Positions 50,648 through 60,032 are shown, counted from the first letter of the stretch. The stretch is DNA of 64,000 nucleotides from CBDDKU01 sp965230375 (GCA_965230375.1 CBDDKU010000012.1:282872-346871); one strand, 5' to 3'. Notes: generated by a model from the sequence alone, not told the origin. Numbers and translations: made by a program.

Positions 50648-53641
50648 TTAAGCTCTTGAAATACCGAAGTTTCTGGGTATAAATAGGATGACTTTAGTGC
50701 CGATGGTTTGCTGATTAGGACCTTTCATTTCAATTGGCCCGTCGATCGTATAATTTAACCCGGTCATGTTTTTGTACAGCTGAAGCCTGCTTTGAGTGAT
50801 GTCCATACCCTGCGAGATATGTCCATTGCCAGTGTCTATTTTTTGCTGCTTACTCGTATCCACTCCTATTCCATTGTCTTCAATGTGGATTTCAATTTCA
50901 GGGCCTTTATCCAAAATGCGAATGGTTAGCTCACCGTGCTTATCGTTCGGTAGAATGCCGTGCCAAATACTATTTTCAAGAAAGGGTTGAAGCATCATAG
51001 CCGGTATATTGATTTCATCTGTTTGAACACCGTCTTCTACCTCTATGTGATAGTCAAAACGCCCTTGAAACCGCATTTGCTCTAGTGAAAGGTACAGCTT
51101 TAGTCTCTCAAGTTCATCCTGGAGGCTTGTTTCATTTTGTTGACTACTGTCAAGGTTTTTTCGGATGAGTTTTGCAAAGCTCGTCAAGTATCGGTTAGCC
51201 GATTTTCGGTCCTGCATATTGATGTAATACTGAATAGAATTCAGCGAGTTGAATATGAAGTGTCGATTCATACTCGAATTAAGAGATTGCGACTCCAGCT
51301 CCATCAATCGAGATTGAAATTTAAGTTGGAGATTCGCACGCTTTTCTTCTTCTTTCTTTATCTGGTTCTTGTAAATAGCGAAGAGCAACCCGATTACAGC
51401 GAATCCACAAAGCGCGAAAAACCAAGGAGTCAAGTAGAAGGGTGGAGTGATGGAGAATTCGAATGCAGTCTCGCTCAGCACATCTGGATTATCATCTGAA
51501 AAAGATTCGATCCGGAATGTATAGTCGCCGTGTGGTAGATATGCATAGGTCGCCGACCTATTTTTAGTAGGTCCTAGCCAGTTTTCATCGGCCCCTTCCA
51601 GCGTATATCGATAGCTCACTTTTTGTGGGTTTGAGAGTGAAATCCCTGCAAAATTGAAGGTGAGATAATTACTCTTGTAGTCGAGCGAAAGGTCTATAGG
51701 AAGCCCAGTTGTGGGCGAAATACTATCCGCAATATCACTCCATGGGGTTTCTTCCAGAAAGAGCTGTAACCCTGTAATATTGAGGGTAGGTGGCTTAGAG
51801 TTTCTCTCTTTATCCTGAAATAGGTCAAACTTGATGGTTCCCAGCGTAGATCCAAACCAAAGAGATGAGCCGTGAATGATTGAAGAATTCTGATTTGTTT
51901 CTTCTGATTCAAGCCCTTCGTATTGAGTGTAGTGAGTTGATTTTACTTTTGTTCCAGGCATTCCGGGCCGTAGTTTAATTCTGTACAGACCGTTATTGGT
52001 TCCAATCGCAAGACTCGTATCGGGAAGAATATTCAGAAAGTTGATGTTCTTAGAACTATAGGCTTTTCCAAGCTCAACTTCAAAGAAATCTATACTGTCT
52101 CTGTAGGTCACAAATAGCCCATTGGATGTGCCGACCCACAGTTGGTGAAATTCATCAGCAGCCAGACAATAAATTGGTGGAGGAACATTCCCTGGAGTTA
52201 CACTTCTTTCAATTGATGTATCGGTGATATGAAACAGTCCATTTTCGGCTCCAACCCAAATATCGGCAGTATCTCTCGGCAGGATGCTCCGAATCCTTCT
52301 TCCTTTGAAACCTGTGACTTCTTCGAAGGACTGAAGCAAATCTCCTTGACTACTGAGTTGTGCGAGCCCACCTTCTGCCCCAACCCAAATAGTTCCATCG
52401 CTTTCGGAAATAGCAGTGATGCGCCTACCTGGGATGCCGCTCTCTCGGTCGAAGAATGATGTTTGACCATTTTCCTCTCGCATGATACCATTAGAAGTTC
52501 CAGCCCACAAAACTTTGTTCTCGTCATAGAGTAATGACCAAATGGTTTGATTTGGCAATGAGTCGGCGTACGGGTAAGGATTAAACGACTCACCGTTATA
52601 AATCGAAATACCGTTGTCATAGCTTCCCAAGTATAGCTGCGATGAGTCAATTGATGCGATACTTAGGATCAAGTCGGAATGGGCTCCATCTGCTGTGGTG
52701 TACGTTGTAAACGAAGTTCCAGCGCGAAAGAGTACCCCTTGTCCATCGGTTCCGAGCCACAAATTACCTTCTCGGTCCAGGAACACGGATTTCATACTCA
52801 AATACGGAAGGCCTTGCTCTTCGGTGAAAATGTCGAATTCCTTCCCATCAAAAAAGGCAAACCCTTGTCTCGCAACCAGACATACCTTACCATCTGGCGT
52901 TTCCACTGCAGCTCTAACATGGTTGGAAAAGGATCCATCACCCATGGTTAAGTTCGTAAAACCCGTTTCTTCCCCCAGAAAGAACCCATCCCCAAAACTT
53001 GAAATGATGACCTTTCCATTTTTCGTAAAGTAGATGTCAGAAATGCTGGATTGATCCAGAAATTCTTGATTCAAAACCGTGATTTTCCCATCCTTATATA
53101 CCGCCACACCTTCGCGGGTACCAATCCAAATATCGCCATATGGCGACTTGCTAATCGTCCGTACAAAATTGTTTTGAAGCCCTTGTTCTTGACCTATATG
53201 TTGAAATTGTTCTCCATCGTATTTCAGAATACCGTGACTTTCAAGGGCTATCCACATCACGTCTTCATCATCGAATAAAAGATCGACGATACGGCTGTTT
53301 AAAAGCGAGTCGGGTAGGGGGATGGTTTGAATGCCATCTAGAGAGAATTTAGCGAGACTTCCCGTAGTTCCAACCCAAATTCCACCGCTATCAGGTAAGA
53401 GGCAATTTACTTGGTTATTGGGTAAGCCTTCATTGATACTGAAGGTTTTAAACTGATATCCGTCAAAACGGCTAAGCCCTGCCTGGGTTCCAAACCACAT
53501 GTACCCATGTTCATCTTGGGCAATGGCCCGTACCTGCGATTGGGCAAGACCATCTTTGGTATTAAAGTTTATAAACGGGTGCTGCTGAGCAGAAGCAAGA
53601 AAGGGTAGGAGTAAGCTTATCGAAATTAGAAGTCTCAGCAT
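50648..53641 (-). CDS. two-component propeller histidine kinase (LytS-type)
   Basis: This 997-residue protein has a signal peptide (ISISLLLPFLASAQ), then about 14 two-component-regulator-propeller repeats (about 22-630, with IWVGTE/MWFGTQ-type motifs). A Y_Y_Y domain (about 640-740), a membrane helix (about 743-763) and a LytS-like His kinase (PF06580-type) follow. The phospho-acceptor is likely His794 in NRHFIFNSLNS. A degenerate ATPase domain follows, with the N-box ENSIWHG and G-box DNGIGVD. The periplasmic propeller should bind a ligand, perhaps a glycan or oligosaccharide as in hybrid Bacteroides regulators. It lies 3 bases after the LytTR regulator, its likely partner. Confidence 0.93.
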   Translation of the reverse strand: MLRLLISISLLLPFLASAQQHPFINFNTKDGLAQSQVRAIAQDEHGYMWFGTQAGLSRFDGYQFKTFSINEGLPNNQVNCLLPDSGGIWVGTTGSLAKFSLDGIQTIPLPDSLLNSRIVDLLFDDEDVMWIALESHGILKYDGEQFQHIGQEQGLQNNFVRTISKSPYGDIWIGTREGVAVYKDGKITVLNQEFLDQSSISDIYFTKNGKVIISSFGDGFFLGEETGFTNLTMGDGSFSNHVRAAVETPDGKVCLVARQGFAFFDGKEFDIFTEEQGLPYLSMKSVFLDREGNLWLGTDGQGVLFRAGTSFTTYTTADGAHSDLILSIASIDSSQLYLGSYDNGISIYNGESFNPYPYADSLPNQTIWSLLYDENKVLWAGTSNGIMREENGQTSFFDRESGIPGRRITAISESDGTIWVGAEGGLAQLSSQGDLLQSFEEVTGFKGRRIRSILPRDTADIWVGAENGLFHITDTSIERSVTPGNVPPPIYCLAADEFHQLWVGTSNGLFVTYRDSIDFFEVELGKAYSSKNINFLNILPDTSLAIGTNNGLYRIKLRPGMPGTKVKSTHYTQYEGLESEETNQNSSIIHGSSLWFGSTLGTIKFDLFQDKERNSKPPTLNITGLQLFLEETPWSDIADSISPTTGLPIDLSLDYKSNYLTFNFAGISLSNPQKVSYRYTLEGADENWLGPTKNRSATYAYLPHGDYTFRIESFSDDNPDVLSETAFEFSITPPFYLTPWFFALCGFAVIGLLFAIYKNQIKKEEEKRANLQLKFQSRLMELESQSLNSSMNRHFIFNSLNSIQYYINMQDRKSANRYLTSFAKLIRKNLDSSQQNETSLQDELERLKLYLSLEQMRFQGRFDYHIEVEDGVQTDEINIPAMMLQPFLENSIWHGILPNDKHGELTIRILDKGPEIEIHIEDNGIGVDTSKQQKIDTGNGHISQGMDITQSRLQLYKNMTGLNYTIDGPIEMKGPNQQTIGTKVILFIPRNFGISRA

Positions 53642-53644
53642 AAA

Positions 53645-54394
53645 TTACATTCCCGCAATGCGGTCCAAAAAAGACTGCAATTTACGTCTTGCAATAGGAA
53701 CGTGTTTACCACCACTCATCACAGCTGAATTTCCATCGATCCGGTTGAATCCTTTCAGGTGATGTCTCAGGTTGATAATGTGAGACTTATGCGTTCTGAA
53801 AAACACAAGTGGATCGAGTTTTTCTTCATAAACTTTTATGTTTTTACTGCTGAGAAGTTTCTTCCCAGAGTCCAAATAGATCATCGTGTAGCTTTCTTGG
53901 GCTTCAAGATGCACAATCTCTCGGTAAGAAATGATCTCATAGCCTTCGCGCATAGGAACAGCAATCTTTTCTTCGTTCTGTTCTAGGTATGTTTTTTGAA
54001 TCAAGGCTCTAATCTCCGAAAGCGAATTTCCTTCGGAAGATTCTTTTCTTCCCAATTTTGAGACAGCCGTTTGGAGGTCGTCTATGTTAATTGGCTTTTC
54101 GAGATAGTCTACAGCTTGAGCTTTAAGCGCATCAAGAGCATACTCATTGTGAGCTGTCGTGAAGATCACCGAAAATTTATGGTCACCGAGGCTGTGAAGA
54201 AGGTCAAATCCAGATTCTCTTGGCATTTTAATATCGAGAAACAAGACATCGGGCGATGAAGTAGCAAGTTGAGTTCTTGCTTCATCCGCACTCGATGCAA
54301 AGTCTATAGATGAAATTTGCGGACAATACTCATCAATAAGAAGTTTGAGATTATCACGGCAAAACTGCTCGTCGTCAACAATTAAGGCTTTCAT
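53645..54394 (-). CDS. LytTR-family response regulator
   Basis: This 249-residue protein has an N-terminal receiver (Asp7, Asp8, phospho-acceptor Asp54 in LFLDIKMP and Lys near 106) and a C-terminal LytTR DNA-binding domain (about 140-240; IVHLEAQESYTMIYLDSG and RTHKSHIINLRHHLKGF). It should bind a pair of direct repeats near target promoters when phosphorylated by the propeller kinase, 3 bases downstream. No kinase is fused. Confidence 0.95.
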   Translation of the reverse strand: MKALIVDDEQFCRDNLKLLIDEYCPQISSIDFASSADEARTQLATSSPDVLFLDIKMPRESGFDLLHSLGDHKFSVIFTTAHNEYALDALKAQAVDYLEKPINIDDLQTAVSKLGRKESSEGNSLSEIRALIQKTYLEQNEEKIAVPMREGYEIISYREIVHLEAQESYTMIYLDSGKKLLSSKNIKVYEEKLDPLVFFRTHKSHIINLRHHLKGFNRIDGNSAVMSGGKHVPIARRKLQSFLDRIAGM

Positions 54395-54495
54395 AGGCGG
54401 TGGTTTTAACCCAATATAAAGCGAAATGCCCTAATTTAAGTGACTCGTTGATTGAAGTGAGTCTCTGGATGACTGAATGGTAATTGAAGTTGAGT

Positions 54496-55272
54496 TTAAC
54501 CCAATTTTGTGATCGCGGAAATGAGATCTTTCTTTTTATCTCTAGAAATAGGAAGTGATTTTCCCGATTTTAGAACTACACTTTGATCGTTGCCGTGAAG
54601 TATTTCTGACACCTTTCGGAGATTGATCATATATGATCGGTGTGAGCGAAAAAAGTGTTTTGGCACCAAGGCTTCGTAGACTTTTAAAGTACGAGTATCC
54701 AAATAATTTGATCCGTCAGAAAAATGCAGAACAGTGCAATTGCCGCTGCTTTCGAGGTAATCGATATTATCAACTTCTACGATTTTAATGCCTTTAGCGT
54801 GGTGAATGGTTATTCGAGAAGGGTCTTTTTGGTCACTGATCACATCAGTCAAACCGGCCAATCGGGCTTTTTCAGGTTCAATCTCTCCTTTTTCTAAAAG
54901 CTCGTTCCTTTGAACAATGCGCTGAACCACTTCTTGCAGATCGCCTTCGTCAATAGGCTTTAGAATGTAATGCAGTGCCCTATTTTCGAATGCACGGATG
55001 GCGTAGTCTTTAAATGCGGTGACAAAAACTACGAAGAAATCATCTCCTTCCAGTTTGTCCAGCAATTCAAATCCCTCTGCACCTGAAGGCATTCGGATAT
55101 CTAAAAATACCAGGTTTGGCTTTTCTTTATCGAAAAGAGCTTTACCAGACTCTACTCCATCAGCCAGACCTACTACTTCAACTTCAGGGCAATAGTCTGC
55201 GAGCATAAATCTGAGATTCTCCCTGGCAGGCATCTCATCATCAACGATTATCGCTCTAATCTTTCCTTTCAT
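54496..55272 (-). CDS. LytTR-family response regulator
   Basis: This 258-residue paralog of the next gene has a receiver (Asp58 in LVFLDIRMPSG) and LytTR domain (about 160-255; NIDYLESSGNCTVLHF and RSHRSYMINLRKVSEIL). It is separated from the second regulator by 101 bases. The two share architecture and distinct sequences, so they may control different targets or compete for the same kinase. It is the first gene of the block and diverges from the small genes at 55393-55867. Confidence 0.95.
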   Translation of the reverse strand: MKGKIRAIIVDDEMPARENLRFMLADYCPEVEVVGLADGVESGKALFDKEKPNLVFLDIRMPSGAEGFELLDKLEGDDFFVVFVTAFKDYAIRAFENRALHYILKPIDEGDLQEVVQRIVQRNELLEKGEIEPEKARLAGLTDVISDQKDPSRITIHHAKGIKIVEVDNIDYLESSGNCTVLHFSDGSNYLDTRTLKVYEALVPKHFFRSHRSYMINLRKVSEILHGNDQSVVLKSGKSLPISRDKKKDLISAITKLG

Positions 55273-55392
55273 ATCAATTTGCAGCCCCTAAAATTCCGCT
55301 TATGGACTCACAACGTCCTTTCGTTTAACGCCTCAAGATAAACCAAATCATTGGACGTAAATTCATATCAGAAGTTAATAAAAGCTAAGCCT

Positions 55393-55491
55393 ATGACAAC
55401 AATATTACTCCAGAGTGACAATGAAATTGTAAACGAAACAGAACTTGTAAACATCGTTGCGGAACAAAAATGGATCTTCATAGATCGTTGA
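55393..55491 (+). CDS. small ORF of 32 residues with its own terminator
   Basis: This frame encodes a 32-residue, slightly acidic peptide (it starts MTTILLQSDNE and ends WIFIDR) with no signal peptide or recognised domain. Support is indirect: a terminator hairpin that is stable only in plus-strand RNA starts 23 bases after the stop, and the 120-base gap to the divergent LytTR gene could hold its promoter. It could be a leader peptide that controls the gene at 55613. I do not recognise a family. Confidence 0.35.
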   Translation: MTTILLQSDNEIVNETELVNIVAEQKWIFIDR

Positions 55492-55514
55492 GTTAAATTG
55501 AGTTTGACATGTAG

Positions 55515-55550
55515 AAAGCCATTGACCGTCCTGGTCGATGGCTTTTTATT
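55515..55550 (+). terminator. strand-specific terminator after the 32-residue ORF
   Basis: AAAGCCATTGACC (55515-55527) pairs with GGTCGATGGCTTT (55533-55545) in plus-strand RNA with one U-G wobble; the minus strand would have a mismatch. A T-rich tract follows. It therefore ends a plus-strand transcript, or attenuates one that continues to 55613. Confidence 0.7.
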
Positions 55551-55612
55551 TAACTGTATTGCAACCCGCCGTACACAAAGCCGTATACCGGCTCACTAAA
55601 ACACCCTTAACT

Positions 55613-55867
55613 ATGATGATCGGATTACAAGACCTTTTAAAAGTGAGAACAGATTTGGAATCGAGGCAAGTGCACGTGAGGTATAAAAGCAGAACTCAGC
55701 GAACCATTTTTGATATTTGCGATTACTGTGGTCGTATTCTCAAGTCTGGTAGTATCAGCCGACTTGACACATCCATCAATATCTCAGACCTCGCACCAGA
55801 CTCCTATATTTTTCTGATTTTGGACGGAGATCGAGCTATTAGCAGAAAGTTTACAGTGCGTGCTTGA
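55613..55867 (+). CDS. stand-alone T9SS sorting-domain-like protein
   Basis: This 84-residue protein (ATG 55613; a second ATG at 55616) looks like the C-terminal beta-sandwich of T9SS type A cargo. The pattern is FDICDYCGRILKSGS, then LDTSINISDLAPDSYIF, then an ISRKFTVR end, matching the usual order of strands ending in a Lys-Phe-x-Val motif. It has no signal peptide, so it cannot be exported as normal cargo. An upstream frame start at 55538 lies inside the terminator and is unlikely. It ends 3 bases before the end of the convergent aminopeptidase gene. Possible roles: a remnant of a longer cargo, a decoy, or an intracellular partner. Assignment is by pattern only. Confidence 0.6.
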   Translation: MMIGLQDLLKVRTDLESRQVHVRYKSRTQRTIFDICDYCGRILKSGSISRLDTSINISDLAPDSYIFLILDGDRAISRKFTVRA

Positions 55868-55869
55868 GA

Positions 55870-57156
55870 CTAAGCCATTAACTTTTCAATGTCGTCGGCT
55901 TCCAGCGGGATATCCTTCATCAAATCGATAAAGCCATTCTCTGTTATGACAATGTCGTTTTCAAGGCGTATTCCCATGTTTTCTTCTCTGATGTATATTC
56001 CTGGCTCTACCGTAAAACACATTCCCGGCTCTAGCGGCAAATGCCACAACCCGACATCGTGAACATCCAGACCAATGAAATGTGATGTGCCGTGCATAAA
56101 ATACTTTTTATAGGCCGGCCAGCTAGGATCCTGATTGTCGACGTCAGACTGGCTCAGTAGGCCTAAATTTAAGAGCTCTTTTTCCATCAACAACCCAACT
56201 TGCTTGTGGTACTCTCCCAACAGAACGCCTGGCTTAAGGATGTTCATCGCTCCCTTCATTACCCGAAGAACAGCATCGTATACTTCTCTTTGGCGCGGCG
56301 TAAACTTTCCATTCACAGGAATGGTTCGCGTCATATCACTCGCGTAGTTTCCATACTCTGCACCTACATCCATCAAGAGTAGGTCGCCGTCTTTACACTC
56401 TTCCTTATTCTCGATGTAGTGTAAAACGCATGCATTAAAACCGGATGCAATAATTGGCGTGTAGGCAAAGCCACGAGATCGTTGACACAAAAACTCATGA
56501 GCGTATTCTGCTTCTATTTCAAACTCCATCACACCAGGCTTCACAAACTTTAAAATTCGGTTTAGACCATCTTTGGTGATGTTGCAGGCCTTTTGCATTT
56601 GATCGATCTCTTCCTTCGATTTGATCGAACGCAAGTACTGGAGAATAGGAGCGGCGCGATCATATGTATGGAGCGGATACTCCTTCGCGATCCAGTTTCT
56701 GAAACGGTCATCTCTCGTTTCCACTTCGTTAGAACGGCGGGTGTGTTCGTTAGTGTTGAGGTAAACACGCTCCGCTTCCACCATCAATGTTTTGAGGACA
56801 GCTTCGAACTGGTCGAGCCACAGAACCGTCTTAATACCTGATAATTCGGTCGCTTTTTCTTTCGTCAGCTTTTCTCCTTCCCAAATAGCAATTTCTTCAC
56901 TCGTCTCCTTTACAAAAAGGATTTCGCGATGTGCCGGGTTCGATGCTTCTGGAAAAATTACGAGTATGGTCTCTTCTTGATCAGCCCCCGACAAGTACAG
57001 TACATCATTGTTTTGCCTGAATGGCAAAGTGCCATCGGCATTGGTGGGCATGATGTCATTCGAATTGAAAATGGCAATAGATTTTTCGCGAATACTTTCA
57101 GCGAATTTCTTGCGGTGTCCTGAATATGTTGAAGGTGATAAGGGTTGATATCTCAT
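55870..57156 (-). CDS. pepP: Xaa-Pro aminopeptidase P family
   Basis: I chose the ATG at 57156 (MRYQPLSPSTYSGHRKKF), typical of the family and preceded by a -7 element; the ATG at 57195 would put that element inside the coding region. The 428-residue protein has the creatinase/aminopeptidase fold with all five metal ligands: Asp in LLMDVGAEY, Asp in YASDMTRT, His in HGTSHFIGLDVHD, Glu in TVEPGIYI and Glu in LENDIVI. It removes N-terminal residues next to proline. It is cytosolic, stands alone and is divergent from sdhC. Confidence 0.95.
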   Translation of the reverse strand: MRYQPLSPSTYSGHRKKFAESIREKSIAIFNSNDIMPTNADGTLPFRQNNDVLYLSGADQEETILVIFPEASNPAHREILFVKETSEEIAIWEGEKLTKEKATELSGIKTVLWLDQFEAVLKTLMVEAERVYLNTNEHTRRSNEVETRDDRFRNWIAKEYPLHTYDRAAPILQYLRSIKSKEEIDQMQKACNITKDGLNRILKFVKPGVMEFEIEAEYAHEFLCQRSRGFAYTPIIASGFNACVLHYIENKEECKDGDLLLMDVGAEYGNYASDMTRTIPVNGKFTPRQREVYDAVLRVMKGAMNILKPGVLLGEYHKQVGLLMEKELLNLGLLSQSDVDNQDPSWPAYKKYFMHGTSHFIGLDVHDVGLWHLPLEPGMCFTVEPGIYIREENMGIRLENDIVITENGFIDLMKDIPLEADDIEKLMA

Positions 57157-57176
57157 AGGTTCTTTTTCTTGTGAAG

Positions 57177-57184
57177 CAAATTTA
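57177..57184 (-). promoter_or_regulatory. -7 element of pepP
   Basis: TAAATTTG on the minus strand matches TAnnTTTG and lies 20 bases before the chosen ATG at 57156. It sits inside the frame that begins at 57195, supporting the shorter start. Confidence 0.5.
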
Positions 57185-57268
57185 GGGTTCGACATCGATT
57201 ATTCTGAACTCTACAGCTTAGAATTTGTTTAAATAAACATAAGATGTGTGTTTTTTGACGTCGACACT

Positions 57269-57276
57269 TACATTTG
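57269..57276 (+). promoter_or_regulatory. -7 element of sdhCAB
   Basis: TACATTTG matches TAnnTTTG and lies 27 bases before the sdhC ATG. A TTTG at 57254-57257 is only 11 bases upstream, too close for a standard -33. Confidence 0.45.
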
Positions 57277-57303
57277 TGGATTATACACCGTAGAATATAA
57301 ATA

Positions 57304-57990
57304 ATGAGTAATTCAGCTATTCTCAAGTCCAGTTTGGCAAAAAAGTACTGGATGTCAGCCACCGGTTTATTTCTATGCTTATTTCTCGTAGGCCACCTAG
57401 CCGGTAATCTTCAGTTGTTTTTAACAGGCGAAGAAGCTGCCCTCCAATTCAATGCATATGCGAAGTTTATGACCACCAATCCGGCCGTCAAGATATTGAG
57501 CTATTTGACGTACTTCAGTATTCTCTTTCACGCGATTGATGGAATAATGCTTGTGGCTTCCAACAAGGCCGCCCGACCGCAGAAGTACGCCTATTCAAAT
57601 CCATCAGCAAACTCGAAGTGGAACTCCAGAAATATGGGTGTACTCGGAACCATCATCCTGGTTTTTATCGCTGTACACATGAGCAATTTTTGGTACGTGA
57701 TGCACTTTGGTTCACTTCCAGTAGACAGTGCGGGAAATAAAGATCTATATTCAGTTGTGATCGCGTTTTTTACCGACGCATCGATGGGTGTGGTATTCGT
57801 CATTTTCTATGTGTTCGCGATGGCGGCGATGTGTTTTCACCTTCTTCACGGATTTAAAAGCGCATTCTCTTCAATCGGTATGAGAACTGCCAAGACAAAA
57901 GTCATTTTTGAGAAAGCTGGATATGCTTTTTCAGTTATCGTGTCAATTGCCTTTGCGGCAATTCCAGTTTACATCTATCTCACCCACTAA
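57304..57990 (+). CDS. sdhC: succinate dehydrogenase cytochrome b subunit
   Basis: This 228-residue membrane protein has about five helices and His residues in SKKYWMSATGLFLCLFLVGHL-like helices that can ligate heme b. The length and single-polypeptide anchor are typical of B-type complexes of Bacteroidota and epsilon-proteobacteria. It anchors SdhAB and passes electrons to menaquinone. It is followed by sdhA after 12 bases. Whether it works mainly as succinate dehydrogenase or fumarate reductase cannot be decided from sequence. Confidence 0.94.
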   Translation: MSNSAILKSSLAKKYWMSATGLFLCLFLVGHLAGNLQLFLTGEEAALQFNAYAKFMTTNPAVKILSYLTYFSILFHAIDGIMLVASNKAARPQKYAYSNPSANSKWNSRNMGVLGTIILVFIAVHMSNFWYVMHFGSLPVDSAGNKDLYSVVIAFFTDASMGVVFVIFYVFAMAAMCFHLLHGFKSAFSSIGMRTAKTKVIFEKAGYAFSVIVSIAFAAIPVYIYLTH

Positions 57991-58002
57991 TATTTCGAGA
58001 AC

Positions 58003-60006
58003 ATGTCAGTTTTAGATTCAAAAATTCCAGAAGGTTCTATAGAGAAGAAGTGGACCAACCATAAAAACAACATTCGCCTTGTCAACCCGGCTAATAAGCG
58101 AAGCATCGACATTATCGTTGTCGGAACGGGATTGGCAGGAGCATCGGCGGCGGCATCGCTCGCCGAAATGGGATACAATGTGAAAGCGTTTTGCTTTCAG
58201 GATTCTCCGAGAAGGGCACACAGTATTGCTGCCCAAGGGGGAATAAACGCAGCCAAGAATTATCAGAATGATGGAGACTCGGTTTACCGTCTTTTTTACG
58301 ACACTGTAAAAGGGGGTGACTACCGCTCTAGAGAATCCAACGTTCATCGTCTCGCTGAAGTATCGGCCGATATTATAGATCAATGTGTAGCCCAAGGGGT
58401 GCCTTTTGCACGTGAGTATGGTGGGTTACTTGATAACCGATCTTTCGGTGGAGTTCAGGTATCGAGAACATTTTATGCCAAAGGTCAGACTGGTCAGCAG
58501 CTCTTGCTCGGTGCTTACTCAGCATTGTCGAGACAAATTTCGAAAGGTAAGGTTACCATGTACAACCGCCACGAAATGCTAGATCTTGTAATGGTCGATG
58601 ATAAAGCCCGAGGAATAATCGCAAGAAACTTGGTAACGGGTGAAGTGGAAAAGCATGCTGGTCACGCTGTGGTTCTCTGTACAGGAGGGTATGGTAACGT
58701 ATTTTTCCTTTCGACAAATGCCATGGGGTCGAATGTGACAGCTGCATGGAAGGCTCACAAACGCGGAGCGTTTATGGCTAACCCTTGTTTTACGCAAATT
58801 CACCCAACATGTATTCCGGTATCAGGAGACCACCAGTCGAAGCTGACGCTCATGTCAGAATCACTGCGAAACGACGGTCGTATTTGGGTGCCAAAGAAAA
58901 AAGAAGATGCTCAAGCGATACGCGAAGGTCGATTGAAGCCAACTCAGCTAGCCGAAGAAGACAGAGATTATTACTTGGAGAGAAGGTATCCTTCTTTTGG
59001 AAACCTAGTTCCTAGAGACGTTGCATCACGTGCAGCGAAGGAGCGCTGCGACGCAGGCTTCGGTGTGAACGCAACAGGTCAGGCGGTTTATTTGGACTTT
59101 GCATCTGCTATTGAGCGTTACGGAAGAGAGCAGGCATCTATCCACGGCATGAACAATGCATCGAAAGATGAGATCATTGCCATGGGTAAAAAAGTCGTAG
59201 AAGCGAAGTATGGAAACTTGTTTGAAATGTATGAGAAGATCAAGGACCAGAATCCATATGAAACGCCTATGATGATCTATCCGGCGGTACACTACACGAT
59301 GGGTGGTATCTGGGTAGATTACAACCTCATGACAACCGTAAAAGGGTGCTTCGCTTGTGGTGAAGCAAACTTTAGCGATCACGGAGCAAACAGATTGGGA
59401 GCATCGGCCTTGATGCAAGGTCTGGCAGATGGTTATTTCGTGCTTCCATACACTATAGGTGATTACCTCGCCGATGATATTTTGACAGGTAAGATTTCTA
59501 CCGATCAACCCGCATTCGACCAAGCAGAGAAAAATGTAAAAGATCGACTAGAAACGCTCTTGGCCATTCAAGGAACCAAGACGGTAGACTATTTCCACAA
59601 AAGACTCGGAAAGATCATGTGGGAAAAGTGTGGTATGTCAAGAAATGCAGAAGGCTTGAAAGAAGCTATGACTGAAATTAAGTCGCTTCGAGAGGAGTTT
59701 TGGAAAGACGTAAAGGTACCTGGCTCAATGAGTGGTTTGAATCCTGAGCTTGAGAAGGCTGGGAGAGTTGCCGATTTTCTTGAACTGGGAGAACTGATGT
59801 GTCTTGATGCTTTGACGCGTAATGAGTCTTGCGGTGGACACTTTAGAGAAGAGTATCAAACCGCAGAGGGAGAAGCGATGAGAGATGATGAAAACTTCAC
59901 CTTTGTAAGCGTGTTTGAATATACGGGTGAACCTGGTGAAGCGGTCTTACACAAAGAAGACTTGAACTACGAAGCCATCGAAGTAAAAACTAGAAGTTAT
60001 AAATAA
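58003..60006 (+). CDS. sdhA: succinate dehydrogenase/fumarate reductase flavoprotein
   Basis: This 667-residue flavoprotein has the FAD-binding start IIVVGTGLAGASAAASLAEM, the covalent FAD His in RRAHSIAAQGGINA, and HPTCIP in the active-site region. It oxidises succinate to fumarate (or the reverse). The length (about 650-670) and gene order C-A-B fit the B-type enzyme. sdhB follows after 26 bases. Confidence 0.97.
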   Translation: MSVLDSKIPEGSIEKKWTNHKNNIRLVNPANKRSIDIIVVGTGLAGASAAASLAEMGYNVKAFCFQDSPRRAHSIAAQGGINAAKNYQNDGDSVYRLFYDTVKGGDYRSRESNVHRLAEVSADIIDQCVAQGVPFAREYGGLLDNRSFGGVQVSRTFYAKGQTGQQLLLGAYSALSRQISKGKVTMYNRHEMLDLVMVDDKARGIIARNLVTGEVEKHAGHAVVLCTGGYGNVFFLSTNAMGSNVTAAWKAHKRGAFMANPCFTQIHPTCIPVSGDHQSKLTLMSESLRNDGRIWVPKKKEDAQAIREGRLKPTQLAEEDRDYYLERRYPSFGNLVPRDVASRAAKERCDAGFGVNATGQAVYLDFASAIERYGREQASIHGMNNASKDEIIAMGKKVVEAKYGNLFEMYEKIKDQNPYETPMMIYPAVHYTMGGIWVDYNLMTTVKGCFACGEANFSDHGANRLGASALMQGLADGYFVLPYTIGDYLADDILTGKISTDQPAFDQAEKNVKDRLETLLAIQGTKTVDYFHKRLGKIMWEKCGMSRNAEGLKEAMTEIKSLREEFWKDVKVPGSMSGLNPELEKAGRVADFLELGELMCLDALTRNESCGGHFREEYQTAEGEAMRDDENFTFVSVFEYTGEPGEAVLHKEDLNYEAIEVKTRSYK

Positions 60007-60032
60007 GCCCAGCGCGGTTAAAGCATAAGGAT

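Noticed and set aside
55538..55612. N-terminal extension of the sorting-domain-like gene starting at 55538
   Set aside because: The start lies in the right arm of the terminator hairpin and the extra residues are not conserved-looking; the ATG at 55613 is preferred.
57157..57195. Longer pepP start at 57195
   Set aside because: The frame would contain the -7 element at 57177-57184, and MRYQP at 57156 matches the family start.
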